Assembly: GCA_050733695.1 (NCBI GenBank)
Contig: JBOHTO010000060.1
Span: 1 to 64,000 of the forward strand
Length of the DNA: 64,000 nucleotides
Origin: JBOHTO01 sp050733695
GTDB lineage: Bacteria; Gemmatimonadota; Gemmatimonadetes; Gemmatimonadales; Gemmatimonadaceae
Direction of reading: 5' to 3'
Shown here: one piece after another, positions 1 to 9,591 of the stretch
How positions within the stretch are numbered: the stretch's first letter is position 1
Layout: every line of letters starts with the position of its first letter
Notes under the pieces: generated by a model
The model's input: only the letters and a program-made list of their open reading frames with translations
Databases searched by the model: none
What the model was told of the DNA's origin: nothing
Translations under genes and position numbers: made by a program

Positions 1-1
1 G

Positions 2-1366
2 TTCGGGCCCGTCACGACGATCTGGTTCGCCTGTATCGCTTTGCTGGGCCTGGCGAGCATCGTCCGGGAGCCGGGAATCCTGGCCGCGGTCAACCCGATC
101 CACGCGGTTCGGTTCTTCGGAGACCACGGCCTCACCGGGTTCACGCTGTTGGCCTCGGTGGTCCTGGTAGTGACCGGGGGTGAGGCGCTGTACGCGGACA
201 TGGGGCATTTCGGCAAGCGCCCCATACGGCTCGCCTGGTTCGCGATCGTTCTCCCCGCCCTCCTCCTCAACTACTTCGGGCAGGGCGCGCTTCTGCTCCG
301 AGATCCGTCCGCCGTCTCCAACCCGTTCTACCGCCTGGTTCCGAGCTGGTTCCTGTATCCCATGGTCGTGATCGCGACCGGTGCGGCGATTACCGCGTCC
401 CAGGCGCTCATCTCGGGGGCGTTCTCCCTCACCCAGCAGGCGGTGCAGCTCGGGTACAGCCCCCGGGTGACGATCATGCACACCTCGCGCACGAGGATGG
501 GCCAGATCTACATCCCCGAAGTGAACACACTCCTGGCCATCGCGTGTGTGGGTCTCATTCTGGTCTTCCAGAACGCCTCGAACCTGGCGATTACCTACGG
601 TGTCGCGGTGACCGGGACGATGACGATCACGACCCTGCTCTTCGCTTCGCTGGCGTGGCGCCGGCTGCGGTGGCCGCTCTGGAAGGTCGCCGTCGTGACT
701 CTGCCGATCCTCGCGGTGGACGTCGCGTTCGCGGCATCGAACTGGATCAAGATCCCCCAGGGCGGGTGGTTCCCGATCGTGGTTGCCGGGATCGTGTTCG
801 TGGTGATGAGCACCTGGAAGCGCGGGCGGCAGATCCTGAACGAGCACCTCCGAGACGTGGCGCTGCCCCTCGATCTCTTCGCGGCGGACCTGGCGCGGCG
901 TGAACTCGCCCGGGTGCCCGGCACCGCGATCTTCATGACCTCCGATCCTTCCGGCGCGCCGCCGGTGCTGCTGCATCACCTCAAGCACAACAAGGTGCTG
1001 CACGAGAAGGTCGTCCTCATGTCGGTGCTGTCGGCGGAGATCCCGGAGGTCGAGGACGAGGCGCACGTACAGGTCGAGCCGCTGCGGCTGGGCTTCTATC
1101 GCGTGACAGCGCACTATGGCTTCATGGAGGATCCGGACGTCACCGAGATCATGCAGTGGGCGGCTGCCAAGGGCTGCCCCACGAGCATGCGCGATACGTC
1201 CTTCTACCTTGGCCGGGAGCGACTCATATCGACTGGTGATTCCCCCATGTGGCGCTGGCGCAAGAAGCTCTTCGCTCTCATGTCGCGCAACGCACGCTCA
1301 GCTACACAGTTTTTCGGCATCCCTCCCACACGCGTCGTGGAGCTCGGAACGCAGATCGAGTTCTGA
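2..1366 (+). CDS. kup: Kup-type potassium uptake permease, 5' end outside the window
   Basis: The reading frame is open from base 2, so this is the C-terminal 454 residues of a longer protein (family about 620-680 aa). Kup proteins are inner-membrane K+/H+ symporters. The visible part begins in a membrane segment (FGPVTTIWFA), and carries the family stretch GGEALYADMGHFGKRPIR and the QALISGAFSLTQQA motif. About seven hydrophobic segments follow, then a hydrophilic cytoplasmic C-terminal domain of about 160 residues that starts near base 890. It ends in EF followed by TGA. A REP-like repeat lies 33 bp downstream. The start codon and the N-terminal membrane segments are not visible. Confidence 0.95.
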   Translation, partial: FGPVTTIWFACIALLGLASIVREPGILAAVNPIHAVRFFGDHGLTGFTLLASVVLVVTGGEALYADMGHFGKRPIRLAWFAIVLPALLLNYFGQGALLLRDPSAVSNPFYRLVPSWFLYPMVVIATGAAITASQALISGAFSLTQQAVQLGYSPRVTIMHTSRTRMGQIYIPEVNTLLAIACVGLILVFQNASNLAITYGVAVTGTMTITTLLFASLAWRRLRWPLWKVAVVTLPILAVDVAFAASNWIKIPQGGWFPIVVAGIVFVVMSTWKRGRQILNEHLRDVALPLDLFAADLARRELARVPGTAIFMTSDPSGAPPVLLHHLKHNKVLHEKVVLMSVLSAEIPEVEDEAHVQVEPLRLGFYRVTAHYGFMEDPDVTEIMQWAAAKGCPTSMRDTSFYLGRERLISTGDSPMWRWRKKLFALMSRNARSATQFFGIPPTRVVELGTQIEF

Positions 1367-1399
1367 TTCTGATCGCGCCATAGCCACCACCAAATGCTG

Positions 1400-1424
1400 T
1401 CATTCCCGCGAACGCGGGGATCCA
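1400..1424. repeat. REP-like palindromic repeat, copy 1
   Basis: The imperfect palindrome TCATTCCCGCG-AA-CGCGGGGATCCA lies in the 108-bp gap between kup and the M14 peptidase gene. It matches copies at 21467-21491 (opposite orientation) and 30003-30024. Spurious translations of this element in databases read RHSRESGNP or VIPAKAGIH, and the same peptides appear here in non-coding frames. It could act as a 3' hairpin for kup. Confidence 0.7.
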
Positions 1425-1474
1425 TTCTCCCGCTGTCCGTCGAAGCTGCACCGTCCTGAACGCACTCACTCGCC

Positions 1475-4411
1475 ATGCCGACCACGCGCGCTTTCCCCTC
1501 ACTTCTCGCCGCGGCCACGCTGCTGGCCCCCCTGGCCCCCCTGGCCCCCCTGGCCCTCGTCGCCACACCGACCGCCGCGCAGGATGCCGCGCCCGCCCAG
1601 GAGTTCTCCTTCTACGACCGCGGGCCCTACCGCACCGACGTCCCCCGCCCCGAAACGATACTCGGCTACCGCATAGGTGACTTCAACACACAGTACGCGG
1701 CGCAGGAGCGAGTCCTCCTCGCGATCGCAGCGGCGGCACCCGACCGCGTGCGCGTAGAGGAGTTCGGCTCCAGCTACGAGCGCCGAACGATGCGGCTGTT
1801 CATCGTCTCCTCGCCGGAGAACATCGCGCGCCTCGATGCCATACGCGCCGACCTGGACGCGCTCGCGGATCCGCGCACGCTGTCCCCGGACGAAGCCGAC
1901 GCGATCGCCGCACGTACGCCGGCCGTCATATGGATCTCGTACTCGGTGCACGGCAACGAGTCGCCCGGCTTCGAAGCGGCCATGACGCATCTCTACCAGC
2001 TCGCCGCGAGCGACGAGCCTGCCACGCTCGCGGCCCTGCGCGACGCCATCGTGATCCTGAATCCGAGCTCCAACCCGGACGGTCACGAGCGCTTCGCCGT
2101 GTGGTACAACTCCATCGGCGTGAGTCATCCCGATCCCGGTGCGATGGAGCACGACGAACCGTGGAGCATCCAGGGCCGCTACAACCACTACAGGTTCGAC
2201 ATGAACCGCGACGTGCTCGCGACATCGCAGCGCGAGGTGCAGGCGATCGTGCGTGCCATGCTGCGCTGGCATCCCATGGTCGCCATCGATCAGCATGGGA
2301 TGACTGAACAGTACTTCTTCCCGCCCGCAGCGAGTCCCGTAAACGAGAACCTGGGGCCGCTCACGAACAAGTGGCTGGACATCATCGGGCGCGGGAACGC
2401 CGACGCCTTCGATCGCTACGGATGGACGTACTACGTGCGCGATGTCTTCGATCTCTACTATCCGGGCTACTGGGACGTGTGGCCAGCGCTGACGGGCGCA
2501 ACGGGCATGACATACGAGACCGACGGCGGCGGCTGGAAGGGTATTCGCTGGGAACGCGACGATGGCACCATCCTGACCTTCCGCGACGGAATCGTGAAGC
2601 ACTTCGTGGCCGGGATGGCGACGATCGAAACAGTGGCAGCGAGGCGCGCGGAGAGAGTCGCCGACTATGTGCGATTCCGCCGCCAGGCGATCGAGGATGG
2701 CCGCACGGAGACGATGAAGCGCATCGTCCTGATCCCGGATCGTGATCCGGGCCGCGCGGCCGAGCTCGTTGCGGCACTCCTGCGCGCAGGAATCGAAGTG
2801 CGCCGGGCAAGCACCGCTTTCCGCTCGACAAGTGCGCATTCGTATGCCGGCGGCGATGCGGATTCCAGGCGCTTCGATCCTGGGGCGTACGTCGTCGATC
2901 TCGCGCAGCCGCAGGGTAAAGTGGCGAGGGCCATTCTCGAGCCCTCGCCGGCGCTCGATCCCGCGTTCGCCGATCGGCAGATCGAGCGCTATCGCCGTAA
3001 TCTGCGCCGCGGCGACCGCGGGGTTCGCGAAGGATACGAGTTCTACGACGTCACCGCGTGGTCGCTCCCGGTGACATTCGGCGTGGACGCCTGGTGGACG
3101 GAAGATGCCGGCACGGTCTCCGGCGACCTGCTGTCGCTGCCCGGTGAAGAGCCGGCGCTTCCACAAGCGCTCCAGCCGGCAGGCACCGGCGACGAGGCGG
3201 GCGCGAGGGGAGCGGGAAGCGGAGCCCGGTCGAGCGGCGGTGAGCTTCCGTCGGCAAACTTCGCGCGGGGCGTCATCACTGGCGCGGGTGCCCGCACGGC
3301 GTACGTGTTCTCACCCGAGCGCAGCGGCGCTCCCCGACTCGCCTATCATCTGCTCCGGGAAAAGTTTCGCGTGGCGGTCGCGCGGTTCCCCATCGAGGCA
3401 GGCGGGCGAAGCTGGCCACGCGGCACGTACGTCGTCCGCGTCGCGCGCAACGATTCGTCTCTGCATTCGCGAATCGACGAGCTCGCACGGGAGAGCGGCG
3501 TCGAGGTCGTGGGCGTGAACACCGCATACACCGAGGAAGGGCAGTACGGCGTGGGCTCGGAACCGATCGTCAGCCTGGAAATGCCGGAGGTCGCGCTGGT
3601 GGGTGGAGACGGCGTTGGTCAGACGTCGTATGGCGCGATATGGTGGGGTTTCGAGCGTCGCTACGGCATTCGCTTCATGCCCATCACACTCGACTATCTC
3701 TCGGGCGGTGATCTCACCGACCTCGACGTCATCGTCATCCCCGACGCCTCGGCCGGAGTGCTGCGCGACCGGCTGGATGATAGCGGCGTCGAACGCCTGA
3801 AGCGCTGGGTGCAGAACGGTGGCACACTCCTGACCATGGGCGGCTCGACCGCATGGGCCGCCAGCAGCAACGTCGATCTCACGAGCGCGCGGCGCGTAGG
3901 AAGCGAAGACGATGCCGCACCCGACACGGCGGGCGTTCCGGCTGCGAGTCCGGCACGCGACGTCGCCGCCGAGGATCAGCGTGTTCGCGCCCGGGTTCCG
4001 GACAAGGCGTTCGACGACCTGATCGCAGTCACGAGCCCGACGGCAAGCAACGACGATCCGGTCTCACTCCCCGGCAGTCACTTCGACGTCGAGCTGGACC
4101 GCACACACTGGCTCACGTTCGGCTACGAGACCCCCCGAATGACCGTCATGATGCAGGGCAATGACTTCTACAAGCTCTCCCGCGAGGGAACGAACGTGGC
4201 CGTCTTCCCGGCGACGGGCACGCTGCACCGAGCGGGATTCATCTGGCCCGACAACACCGAGCGGCTCCTGCGCGGCACCGCGCTCCTCATCGAGGAAAGC
4301 GTCGGTGACGGCCACGTGATCCTCTTTGCCAACGAGCCGATGTTCCGGGGCTGGTGGCGCGCACTCGACAAACTGGTGCTGAACGCCGTCGTGCTGGGTC
4401 CGGCGTTCTGA
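1475..4411 (+). CDS. Secreted M14-family zinc metallopeptidase
   Basis: The 978-residue protein has an N-terminal signal peptide (about 36 residues, ending TAAQ) whose hydrophobic core is a repeated LAP triplet. The M14 carboxypeptidase domain spans about residues 60-420. HGNE (His159, Glu162) is the zinc HxxE pair, NPDGHERF carries the substrate-binding Asn/Arg region, AIDQHGM gives the third zinc His and TGMTYETDGGG holds the likely catalytic Glu. The C-terminal 550 residues are not part of the minimal peptidase; residues about 700-970 look like a glutamine-amidotransferase-like alpha/beta fold with an acidic linker. Large M14 proteins of this design are exported and thought to degrade peptides for nutrition. 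The gene appears monocistronic and faces the PDZ gene tail to tail. Confidence 0.9.
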   Translation: MPTTRAFPSLLAAATLLAPLAPLAPLALVATPTAAQDAAPAQEFSFYDRGPYRTDVPRPETILGYRIGDFNTQYAAQERVLLAIAAAAPDRVRVEEFGSSYERRTMRLFIVSSPENIARLDAIRADLDALADPRTLSPDEADAIAARTPAVIWISYSVHGNESPGFEAAMTHLYQLAASDEPATLAALRDAIVILNPSSNPDGHERFAVWYNSIGVSHPDPGAMEHDEPWSIQGRYNHYRFDMNRDVLATSQREVQAIVRAMLRWHPMVAIDQHGMTEQYFFPPAASPVNENLGPLTNKWLDIIGRGNADAFDRYGWTYYVRDVFDLYYPGYWDVWPALTGATGMTYETDGGGWKGIRWERDDGTILTFRDGIVKHFVAGMATIETVAARRAERVADYVRFRRQAIEDGRTETMKRIVLIPDRDPGRAAELVAALLRAGIEVRRASTAFRSTSAHSYAGGDADSRRFDPGAYVVDLAQPQGKVARAILEPSPALDPAFADRQIERYRRNLRRGDRGVREGYEFYDVTAWSLPVTFGVDAWWTEDAGTVSGDLLSLPGEEPALPQALQPAGTGDEAGARGAGSGARSSGGELPSANFARGVITGAGARTAYVFSPERSGAPRLAYHLLREKFRVAVARFPIEAGGRSWPRGTYVVRVARNDSSLHSRIDELARESGVEVVGVNTAYTEEGQYGVGSEPIVSLEMPEVALVGGDGVGQTSYGAIWWGFERRYGIRFMPITLDYLSGGDLTDLDVIVIPDASAGVLRDRLDDSGVERLKRWVQNGGTLLTMGGSTAWAASSNVDLTSARRVGSEDDAAPDTAGVPAASPARDVAAEDQRVRARVPDKAFDDLIAVTSPTASNDDPVSLPGSHFDVELDRTHWLTFGYETPRMTVMMQGNDFYKLSREGTNVAVFPATGTLHRAGFIWPDNTERLLRGTALLIEESVGDGHVILFANEPMFRGWWRALDKLVLNAVVLGPAF
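1523..1558 (+). repeat. In-frame 9-bp tandem repeat in the M14 signal peptide
   Basis: Three perfect units of CTGGCCCCC and a fourth ending CTC encode repeated Leu-Ala-Pro in the hydrophobic core of the signal peptide. Copy number changes would alter core length by three residues without breaking the frame. Confidence 0.75.
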
Positions 4412-4429
4412 GCACACCGCCAGCCAGGG

Positions 4430-5530
4430 CTACTGCACGATCACGTGCTCGCGGATGCGCACCGCTTCCAGCGCAGCCTGCACGGCCGGCTCGATCATGA
4501 TCGCCTGAGCCGCACCCAGCGCGTCCGACGCGGCACGCGCCCGAACAACGGCCTCCTGCACATCACCCATATGCCCGTGCCTGAGAATGCGGACTCCATC
4601 CATCAGCGGGGCGAGTGGCGGAATGGGTGGAACCGGCGGGACGGGTGCGATCATGAAGTCGCCGCCGCCTTCACCCGTGAAGAAACGCCAGCCTCCGTCC
4701 TCGTAGACATCCTCGCTCCTGGCGGTCGTCATCGTGATGTCGCGGAACGCCCCATCCGACCATACGCGCAACTCGACGGCATCGCCCGCCTCCAGCTTTC
4801 CGACCTCGCGCGTGAAACGGTTCACTCGAGCGCTGCTCATGTAGCGATCACCTGCATCCGCCGCTGCCACGCGCAGGTCCACCCCGTTCACGGCCGCGAC
4901 GCGGTTCCCCTCGAGCAGTCCCGCCGCCTCCGCCGGTCCGCCAGGTACCACCCGGACTATGAGGACGCCGAGCGAATCACGGACGGTGGCGCTCGCGCTC
5001 AGATTCAGTCCGACGACCGCACGGTTGGCTCTGGCTTCCTCGCGCTCCTCTCGTGTGAGCCGTTCTCGGCCCGGCAACTCGTCCGCCGCGACCGGCCGAA
5101 CCGTCACCTCATTGTAGCGCCCATCCGCCCAGACCCTGAGCTTCACCTCATCACCGGCCTCGACCTTCCCCATCTCGCGCGACAGCCGCCGCGTCACGAG
5201 TCCACGCATGTCCGGCTCGCCCGCATCCGCAGGGGCGAGCGCCAGATCCACGCCGTTGATGGTCGCTATGCGGTTCCCTTCCTCGAGCCCCGCAGCCTCC
5301 GCCGGACTGCCCGGCGTGATCGAGGTTATAAGCAGCCCGAGGGTGTCGCGCTCGTTGCTGGAACTGGTCGTGACGCCGAGCACGGCGCGGTCGGAATCGA
5401 CGTCCGGCGACAGCATCCTGAACGCGCGCGCGCGCGGTGCCTCGCTCGTTCGTGTTCGCTGAGCCTCGGCCGGCATCGACAGAACGCCGGACGCGATGAG
5501 GCAGGTGAGAAGTGCAGTTGCGCGTAGCAT
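4430..5530 (-). CDS. Secreted protein with two PDZ domains
   Basis: The protein has 366 residues when started at the ATG at 5530, which has a purine-rich GAGGTC just upstream and opens a signal peptide (MLRATALLTCLIASGVL...AEAQ). Longer in-frame starts give an arginine-rich leader and are unlikely. Two tandem PDZ domains follow, each with a carboxylate-binding-loop region (LGLLITSITPGSPAEAAGL and LGVLIVRVVPGGPAEAAGL) and a conserved GNRIATINGVDL or GNRVAAVNGVDL strand. No protease domain is present, so this is not an HtrA protease; it may be a periplasmic adaptor or scaffold. A short proline-rich stretch and an alpha-helical tail end the protein. The gene is divergent from the VIT1-like gene. 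Confidence 0.85.
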   Translation of the reverse strand: MLRATALLTCLIASGVLSMPAEAQRTRTSEAPRARAFRMLSPDVDSDRAVLGVTTSSSNERDTLGLLITSITPGSPAEAAGLEEGNRIATINGVDLALAPADAGEPDMRGLVTRRLSREMGKVEAGDEVKLRVWADGRYNEVTVRPVAADELPGRERLTREEREEARANRAVVGLNLSASATVRDSLGVLIVRVVPGGPAEAAGLLEGNRVAAVNGVDLRVAAADAGDRYMSSARVNRFTREVGKLEAGDAVELRVWSDGAFRDITMTTARSEDVYEDGGWRFFTGEGGGDFMIAPVPPVPPIPPLAPLMDGVRILRHGHMGDVQEAVVRARAASDALGAAQAIMIEPAVQAALEAVRIREHVIVQ

Positions 5531-5657
5531 GTGACCTCGCAGGTGTGGTTTTCTGCGTGGTTCGACACAACACCTTCGTGAAGGGTTTCCGCAAGGGGTT
5601 TCCGCGCTGTGCAGCGCTCCGATTCCGATGACGCCCCGAACCCGCCATATTGATCCC

Positions 5658-6821
5658 ATGCCGACCGCGATCGATCCATCGCCGCCCCACCCACCCGGCC
5701 CTCCGGACCTCGCCACCTTCGAGCACCACTGGCGGGATGAGGCCGACGCGGCCTTTCTCTACAGGGTGCTGGCGCGTGCGGAGCACGGGCGCGACGCACG
5801 ACGCAGCGACGTGTATCGTCGCCTCGCCGAGGTCGAGGATCGCCACGTCGCAATCTGGGACAAGCTGCTGGCGGAACACGGCCGGAAGCCCGGGTCCTTT
5901 CGGCCGAGCGGTCGCGCCCGCGCCCTGGCCTGGCTCGGGAACCGCCTGGGACCGGATTTTCTCCTGCCGTTCCTCCTGCGTGAGGAGGGGCGTGAGGTCC
6001 GGGGCTATCTGGACCTGCACCGATCGATGCCGGGCGGAGCGCCGGGTCAGGACGAATCGCTGCTGCTCGCGCGCGAATCAGCCGAGCACGCGAGCACGCT
6101 GGCATCGCTCTCCGGCGGCGAGGCTGAGCCCTGGCATCGCACGGGTTCCGGCGGTTTTCTCCGCAACGTCGTCTACGGGTTCAATGACGGACTGACGGCG
6201 AACTTCGGTCTGGTTGCCGGGGTGCTCGGCGCGACCACCACGACCGCGACGCAGCACGAGGTGATAATCGTCGCCGGCGTCGCGGGACTGATTGCCGATG
6301 CCCTCTCGATGGGCTCCAGCGGATATCTTGCGGCGAAGAGCGAGCAGGAGGTCTACGCCAACGAGATCGCGATGGAGCGCGATGAGATCGCGCTGATGCC
6401 GGAGCTCGAGCGAGACGAGCTGGCCCTCATCTACGAGGCCAAGGGAATGGATCCCGGAGCCGCACACTCTCTCGCGACGCGTGCGCTGGACGATCCCCCC
6501 CGCATGCTGCAGGAGAAGGTGGCCGAGGAGCTCAAGATCGGGGGCGCGGCGATGTCTCCGCTCAGGGAGGGCTGGGTTACGGGTTCGGCGACCGCGGTGG
6601 GCGCACTCATCCCGGTGTTCCCGTTCCTGTTCACCAGCGGATGGACAGCCGTCACCCTCTCGTTTGCCGTGGCCATGCTCTCGCACTTTGTCGTCGGCGC
6701 GGCGAGGTCCGTGTTTACTGGGCGGGGGATCATCCGGTCCGGTATCGACATGTTCGTCGTGGGGCTCGGCGTTGCGATTGTCGGCTACTACATAGGCGAC
6801 TGGGTGAGCAGGCTGCTGTAG
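5658..6821 (+). CDS. mbfA: Ferritin-like/VIT1 fusion membrane protein (MbfA family)
   Basis: Residues about 15-155 form a rubrerythrin/ferritin-like four-helix domain with Glu residues in helix A and an ExxH in EVEDRHVAIW, which would bind a di-iron centre. Residues about 165-387 form a VIT1/CCC1 membrane domain starting with NDGLTANFGLVAGVLGA and containing DALSMGSSGYLAAKSEQEV. The architecture is that of MbfA (Er-VIT1), an iron exporter known from alphaproteobacteria that protects against iron and peroxide stress. Family knowledge supports metal export; the ion is not proven here. An in-frame ATG at 5628 would add ten residues. Neither start has a clear ribosome binding site; CATATT 6 nt before 5658 could be a -10 box of a leaderless mRNA. 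Confidence 0.85.
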   Translation: MPTAIDPSPPHPPGPPDLATFEHHWRDEADAAFLYRVLARAEHGRDARRSDVYRRLAEVEDRHVAIWDKLLAEHGRKPGSFRPSGRARALAWLGNRLGPDFLLPFLLREEGREVRGYLDLHRSMPGGAPGQDESLLLARESAEHASTLASLSGGEAEPWHRTGSGGFLRNVVYGFNDGLTANFGLVAGVLGATTTTATQHEVIIVAGVAGLIADALSMGSSGYLAAKSEQEVYANEIAMERDEIALMPELERDELALIYEAKGMDPGAAHSLATRALDDPPRMLQEKVAEELKIGGAAMSPLREGWVTGSATAVGALIPVFPFLFTSGWTAVTLSFAVAMLSHFVVGAARSVFTGRGIIRSGIDMFVVGLGVAIVGYYIGDWVSRLL

Positions 6822-6959
6822 GCGCGCGCGAACGTCGTTCTTGCCTCGGCTGGCGTCGTCGTCAAGGTGAGAGATCGCGTCCCGCGTTCAGGAGGATGCC
6901 GGGGCTGGATGGCGTCATCACCGTGAAAATGGAGTGCGCGGCAAAGCGCGCCCGCCGCC

Positions 6960-9485
6960 CTACACCACGAAGTTCACCAGCCGGTCCGGCACGAAGATCA
7001 CCTTCTTCGGCGCCCCGGCTAGGAATTTCCGCACTCCCTCCAGCGCCAGCGCTGCCGCGATTGCTTCCTCACGACCGCTCCCGCGCGGCACGCGCCCGGT
7101 CCCGCGCAACTTTCCATTCACCTGTACCGCGAGCTCGACCTCCCCTTCGGCCGCCAGCTCCGGATCGAAGTTCGGCCAGCCGCCAGCGAACACGCTCCCC
7201 GCGTGGCCCAGGCGCTCCCACAGTTCTTCGGCGATGTGCGGCGCATACGGCGCGACGAGCTGTACCAGCGGTTCGACCTCGGCGCGCCGCGGCAGTCGCT
7301 CGTGCGCACGGACGACGTTGATGTATTCCATCATCGCCGCGATGGCCGTGTTGTAGCCGAGACGCGTCGTGTCGACACCGACCTTGCGGATCGTCTGATG
7401 CAGCTTGCGCAGCACCGCCGCATCCGGCTCCACATGACTCTCGCCGGCGATCGCCTGGGCCACGGACGCCCAGAGTCTGTCGAGAAAGCGCCGCACTCCC
7501 GAGATACCGCGATCACGGAAGTCACCTCCCTCCTCGAACGGACCGAGGAACATGAGGTAGGTACGGAATGAATCGGCGCCCCACTCGTCGATATATCGGT
7601 CGGGTACCACCACGTTGCCGCGACTCTTGGACATCTTCGCTCCGTCGCGCACGATCATGCCGTGCGCGCGAAAGCGTGTGAACGGTTCTTCGAATTCGAG
7701 AAACCCTGCGTCGTGCAGAACCATGGTGATGAAGCGCGAATAAAGCAGGTGGAGCACCGCATGTTCGTTCCCACCGATGTACGAGTCGACGGGCAGCCAG
7801 CGCTTCGTGCGTGCGGGATCGAAGGCAACGTCGTCGAACTCCGTATTGGGGTAGCGCAGGAAATACCAGGCGCTGTCGAGGAAGGTGTCGGACACATCGG
7901 TCTCGCGACGCGCCTGCCCGCCGCACTCCGGGCAGGACACGTGGTACCAGTCCGCGTGCCGGGCGAGGGGCGAAATGCCCGTGTCATCGGGGCGGAAATC
8001 CTCTACCTCGGGGAGCAGGACGGGCAGATCACTCTCCGGAACGGCCTGCAGGCCGCACATATCGCAGTAGATCACCGGGATGGGCGGGCCCCAGTAACGC
8101 TGGCGCGAGATGCACCAGTCGTGCAGATGGTAATTGACGACGCCCTTCCCCGCCCCGCGCTCGACGAGCCAGCTCACGATAGCCGCTGCTGCTTCGGACA
8201 CCGGAAGTCCATCGAAGCTGCCGGAGTTGACGAGGCGCGCGCCCTCCTCGTCGCTCTGCGTGTACGCTTCTGCGAGCGGCGAGCCAGCGTCGCTTTCCGC
8301 ACTCGCGACGACGCGCACGATCGGGAGCCCGAACGCTTTTGCGAATTCGAAGTCGCGTTCGTCGTGCCCTGGCACGGCCATGATCGCACCCGTGCCGTAC
8401 TCCATCAGCACGTAGTCGGCGATCCAGATCGGCACGCGCTCGCCAGTGGCGGGATTTTCCGCATACGATCCCGTGAAGACGCCCGACTTCTCGCGACCCA
8501 CCTTTCGCGCGATGAGATCCTGGGCGGCGGTGCGTTCGCGATAGGCCGCGACCTGCCCGCGCTGCGCGATACCGGTGAGTGGATCAACGAGAGGATGCTC
8601 CGGCGCCAGCACGAGGTACGTAGCTCCGAAGATCGTGTCCGGTCGCGTGGTGAACACTTCGATTCCGGCGCCTTCCACATCCGCGGGCGTAGCCCTGCCT
8701 TGCGCCGCTGAGCGGTCCACCTCTGCCGGCGGTGCGATCGGAAAAATTATCGACGCACCCTCGGAGCGGCCGATCCAGTTGCGCTGGGCGGTCTTCGTCG
8801 ATTCTGACCAGTCCAGTTGATCCAGGTTGTCGAGCAGGCGGCCGGCGTAGTCGGTTATCCTGAAGAACCACTGCTCCAGAAACCGCTGCTCCACGCGCGT
8901 TCCGCACCGCTCGCACTCGCCATCGATCACCTGCTCGTTCGCGAGCACCGTCTTGTCGAAGGGACACCAGTTCACGGCCGCCTTCTTCCTGTATGCCAGC
9001 CCGCGCCTCAGGAGCTGCAGGAATATCCACTGCGTCCACCGGTAGTAGTCCGGGTCCGTCGTGGACAGTGCGTGTCTCCAGTCGACCATGAGACCCGCAC
9101 GTTCCAACTGTCTCCTGAAGTTGGCTATGTTCCGCGGGATGAGCGCCATCGGGTGCTCACCGACCTTGAGCGCGTAGTTCTCGGAGTGGATGCCGAACGC
9201 GTCGTAGCCCAGCGGCTCGAAGACAGTGTGCCCTTGCAGGCGCTGGAATCGTCCATGGATGTCGCTCCCCGTGAACGCGAAGAGGTTGCCGACGTGAAGC
9301 CCCTCCGCCGATGGATAGGGAAACATCATCAGGGAGTAGTACGGGCGGGGCCCGCGGTCGAGATCAGCGCTGTTCGTTCCGCGCTCGCGCCAGCGTTCCT
9401 GCCACTTCCGCTCGACGACGGCCGGATCATAGCCGTCGCTCTCCAGTGACGGCGAAGGCGCACGGGGAGGGATCGTTTCTGTCAT
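6960..9485 (-). CDS. leuS: Leucyl-tRNA synthetase
   Basis: The 841-residue class I synthetase charges tRNA-Leu. The HIGH-type motif is HVGN inside PYPSAEGLHVGNLFAF, and the KMSKS motif is intact in GAKMSKSRGNVV. A Cys pair set (WCPFDKTVLA ... CERCG) matches the zinc-binding ZN1 module. The CP1 editing domain follows with the TTRPDTIFGATYLVLAPEHP core. The C-terminal anticodon-binding and tRNA-recognition domains are complete. The ATG at 9485 fits the family N-terminus; the frame stays open a further 160 codons upstream but that part is arginine/serine-rich and lies antisense to the chemoreceptor gene. The gene is divergent from the chemoreceptor with a 106-bp gap. Confidence 0.97.
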   Translation of the reverse strand: MTETIPPRAPSPSLESDGYDPAVVERKWQERWRERGTNSADLDRGPRPYYSLMMFPYPSAEGLHVGNLFAFTGSDIHGRFQRLQGHTVFEPLGYDAFGIHSENYALKVGEHPMALIPRNIANFRRQLERAGLMVDWRHALSTTDPDYYRWTQWIFLQLLRRGLAYRKKAAVNWCPFDKTVLANEQVIDGECERCGTRVEQRFLEQWFFRITDYAGRLLDNLDQLDWSESTKTAQRNWIGRSEGASIIFPIAPPAEVDRSAAQGRATPADVEGAGIEVFTTRPDTIFGATYLVLAPEHPLVDPLTGIAQRGQVAAYRERTAAQDLIARKVGREKSGVFTGSYAENPATGERVPIWIADYVLMEYGTGAIMAVPGHDERDFEFAKAFGLPIVRVVASAESDAGSPLAEAYTQSDEEGARLVNSGSFDGLPVSEAAAAIVSWLVERGAGKGVVNYHLHDWCISRQRYWGPPIPVIYCDMCGLQAVPESDLPVLLPEVEDFRPDDTGISPLARHADWYHVSCPECGGQARRETDVSDTFLDSAWYFLRYPNTEFDDVAFDPARTKRWLPVDSYIGGNEHAVLHLLYSRFITMVLHDAGFLEFEEPFTRFRAHGMIVRDGAKMSKSRGNVVVPDRYIDEWGADSFRTYLMFLGPFEEGGDFRDRGISGVRRFLDRLWASVAQAIAGESHVEPDAAVLRKLHQTIRKVGVDTTRLGYNTAIAAMMEYINVVRAHERLPRRAEVEPLVQLVAPYAPHIAEELWERLGHAGSVFAGGWPNFDPELAAEGEVELAVQVNGKLRGTGRVPRGSGREEAIAAALALEGVRKFLAGAPKKVIFVPDRLVNFVV

Positions 9486-9591
9486 GTCGGATGGCCAAGG
9501 GGCCCCGCGCCCGTTCCTGCGCGATGCGCGCCGACCCACTGGCAAGTGTGAGAAGAGAGAAGTCCGAAATCTAGTGCAGCGAGGCCGGGAC

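Noticed and set aside
1499..3166. Long open frame on the minus strand antisense to the M14 peptidase gene
   Set aside because: It is a GC-driven shadow frame: Arg/His/Val-rich, no signal or domain, no ribosome binding site. The plus strand gene has full motif support.
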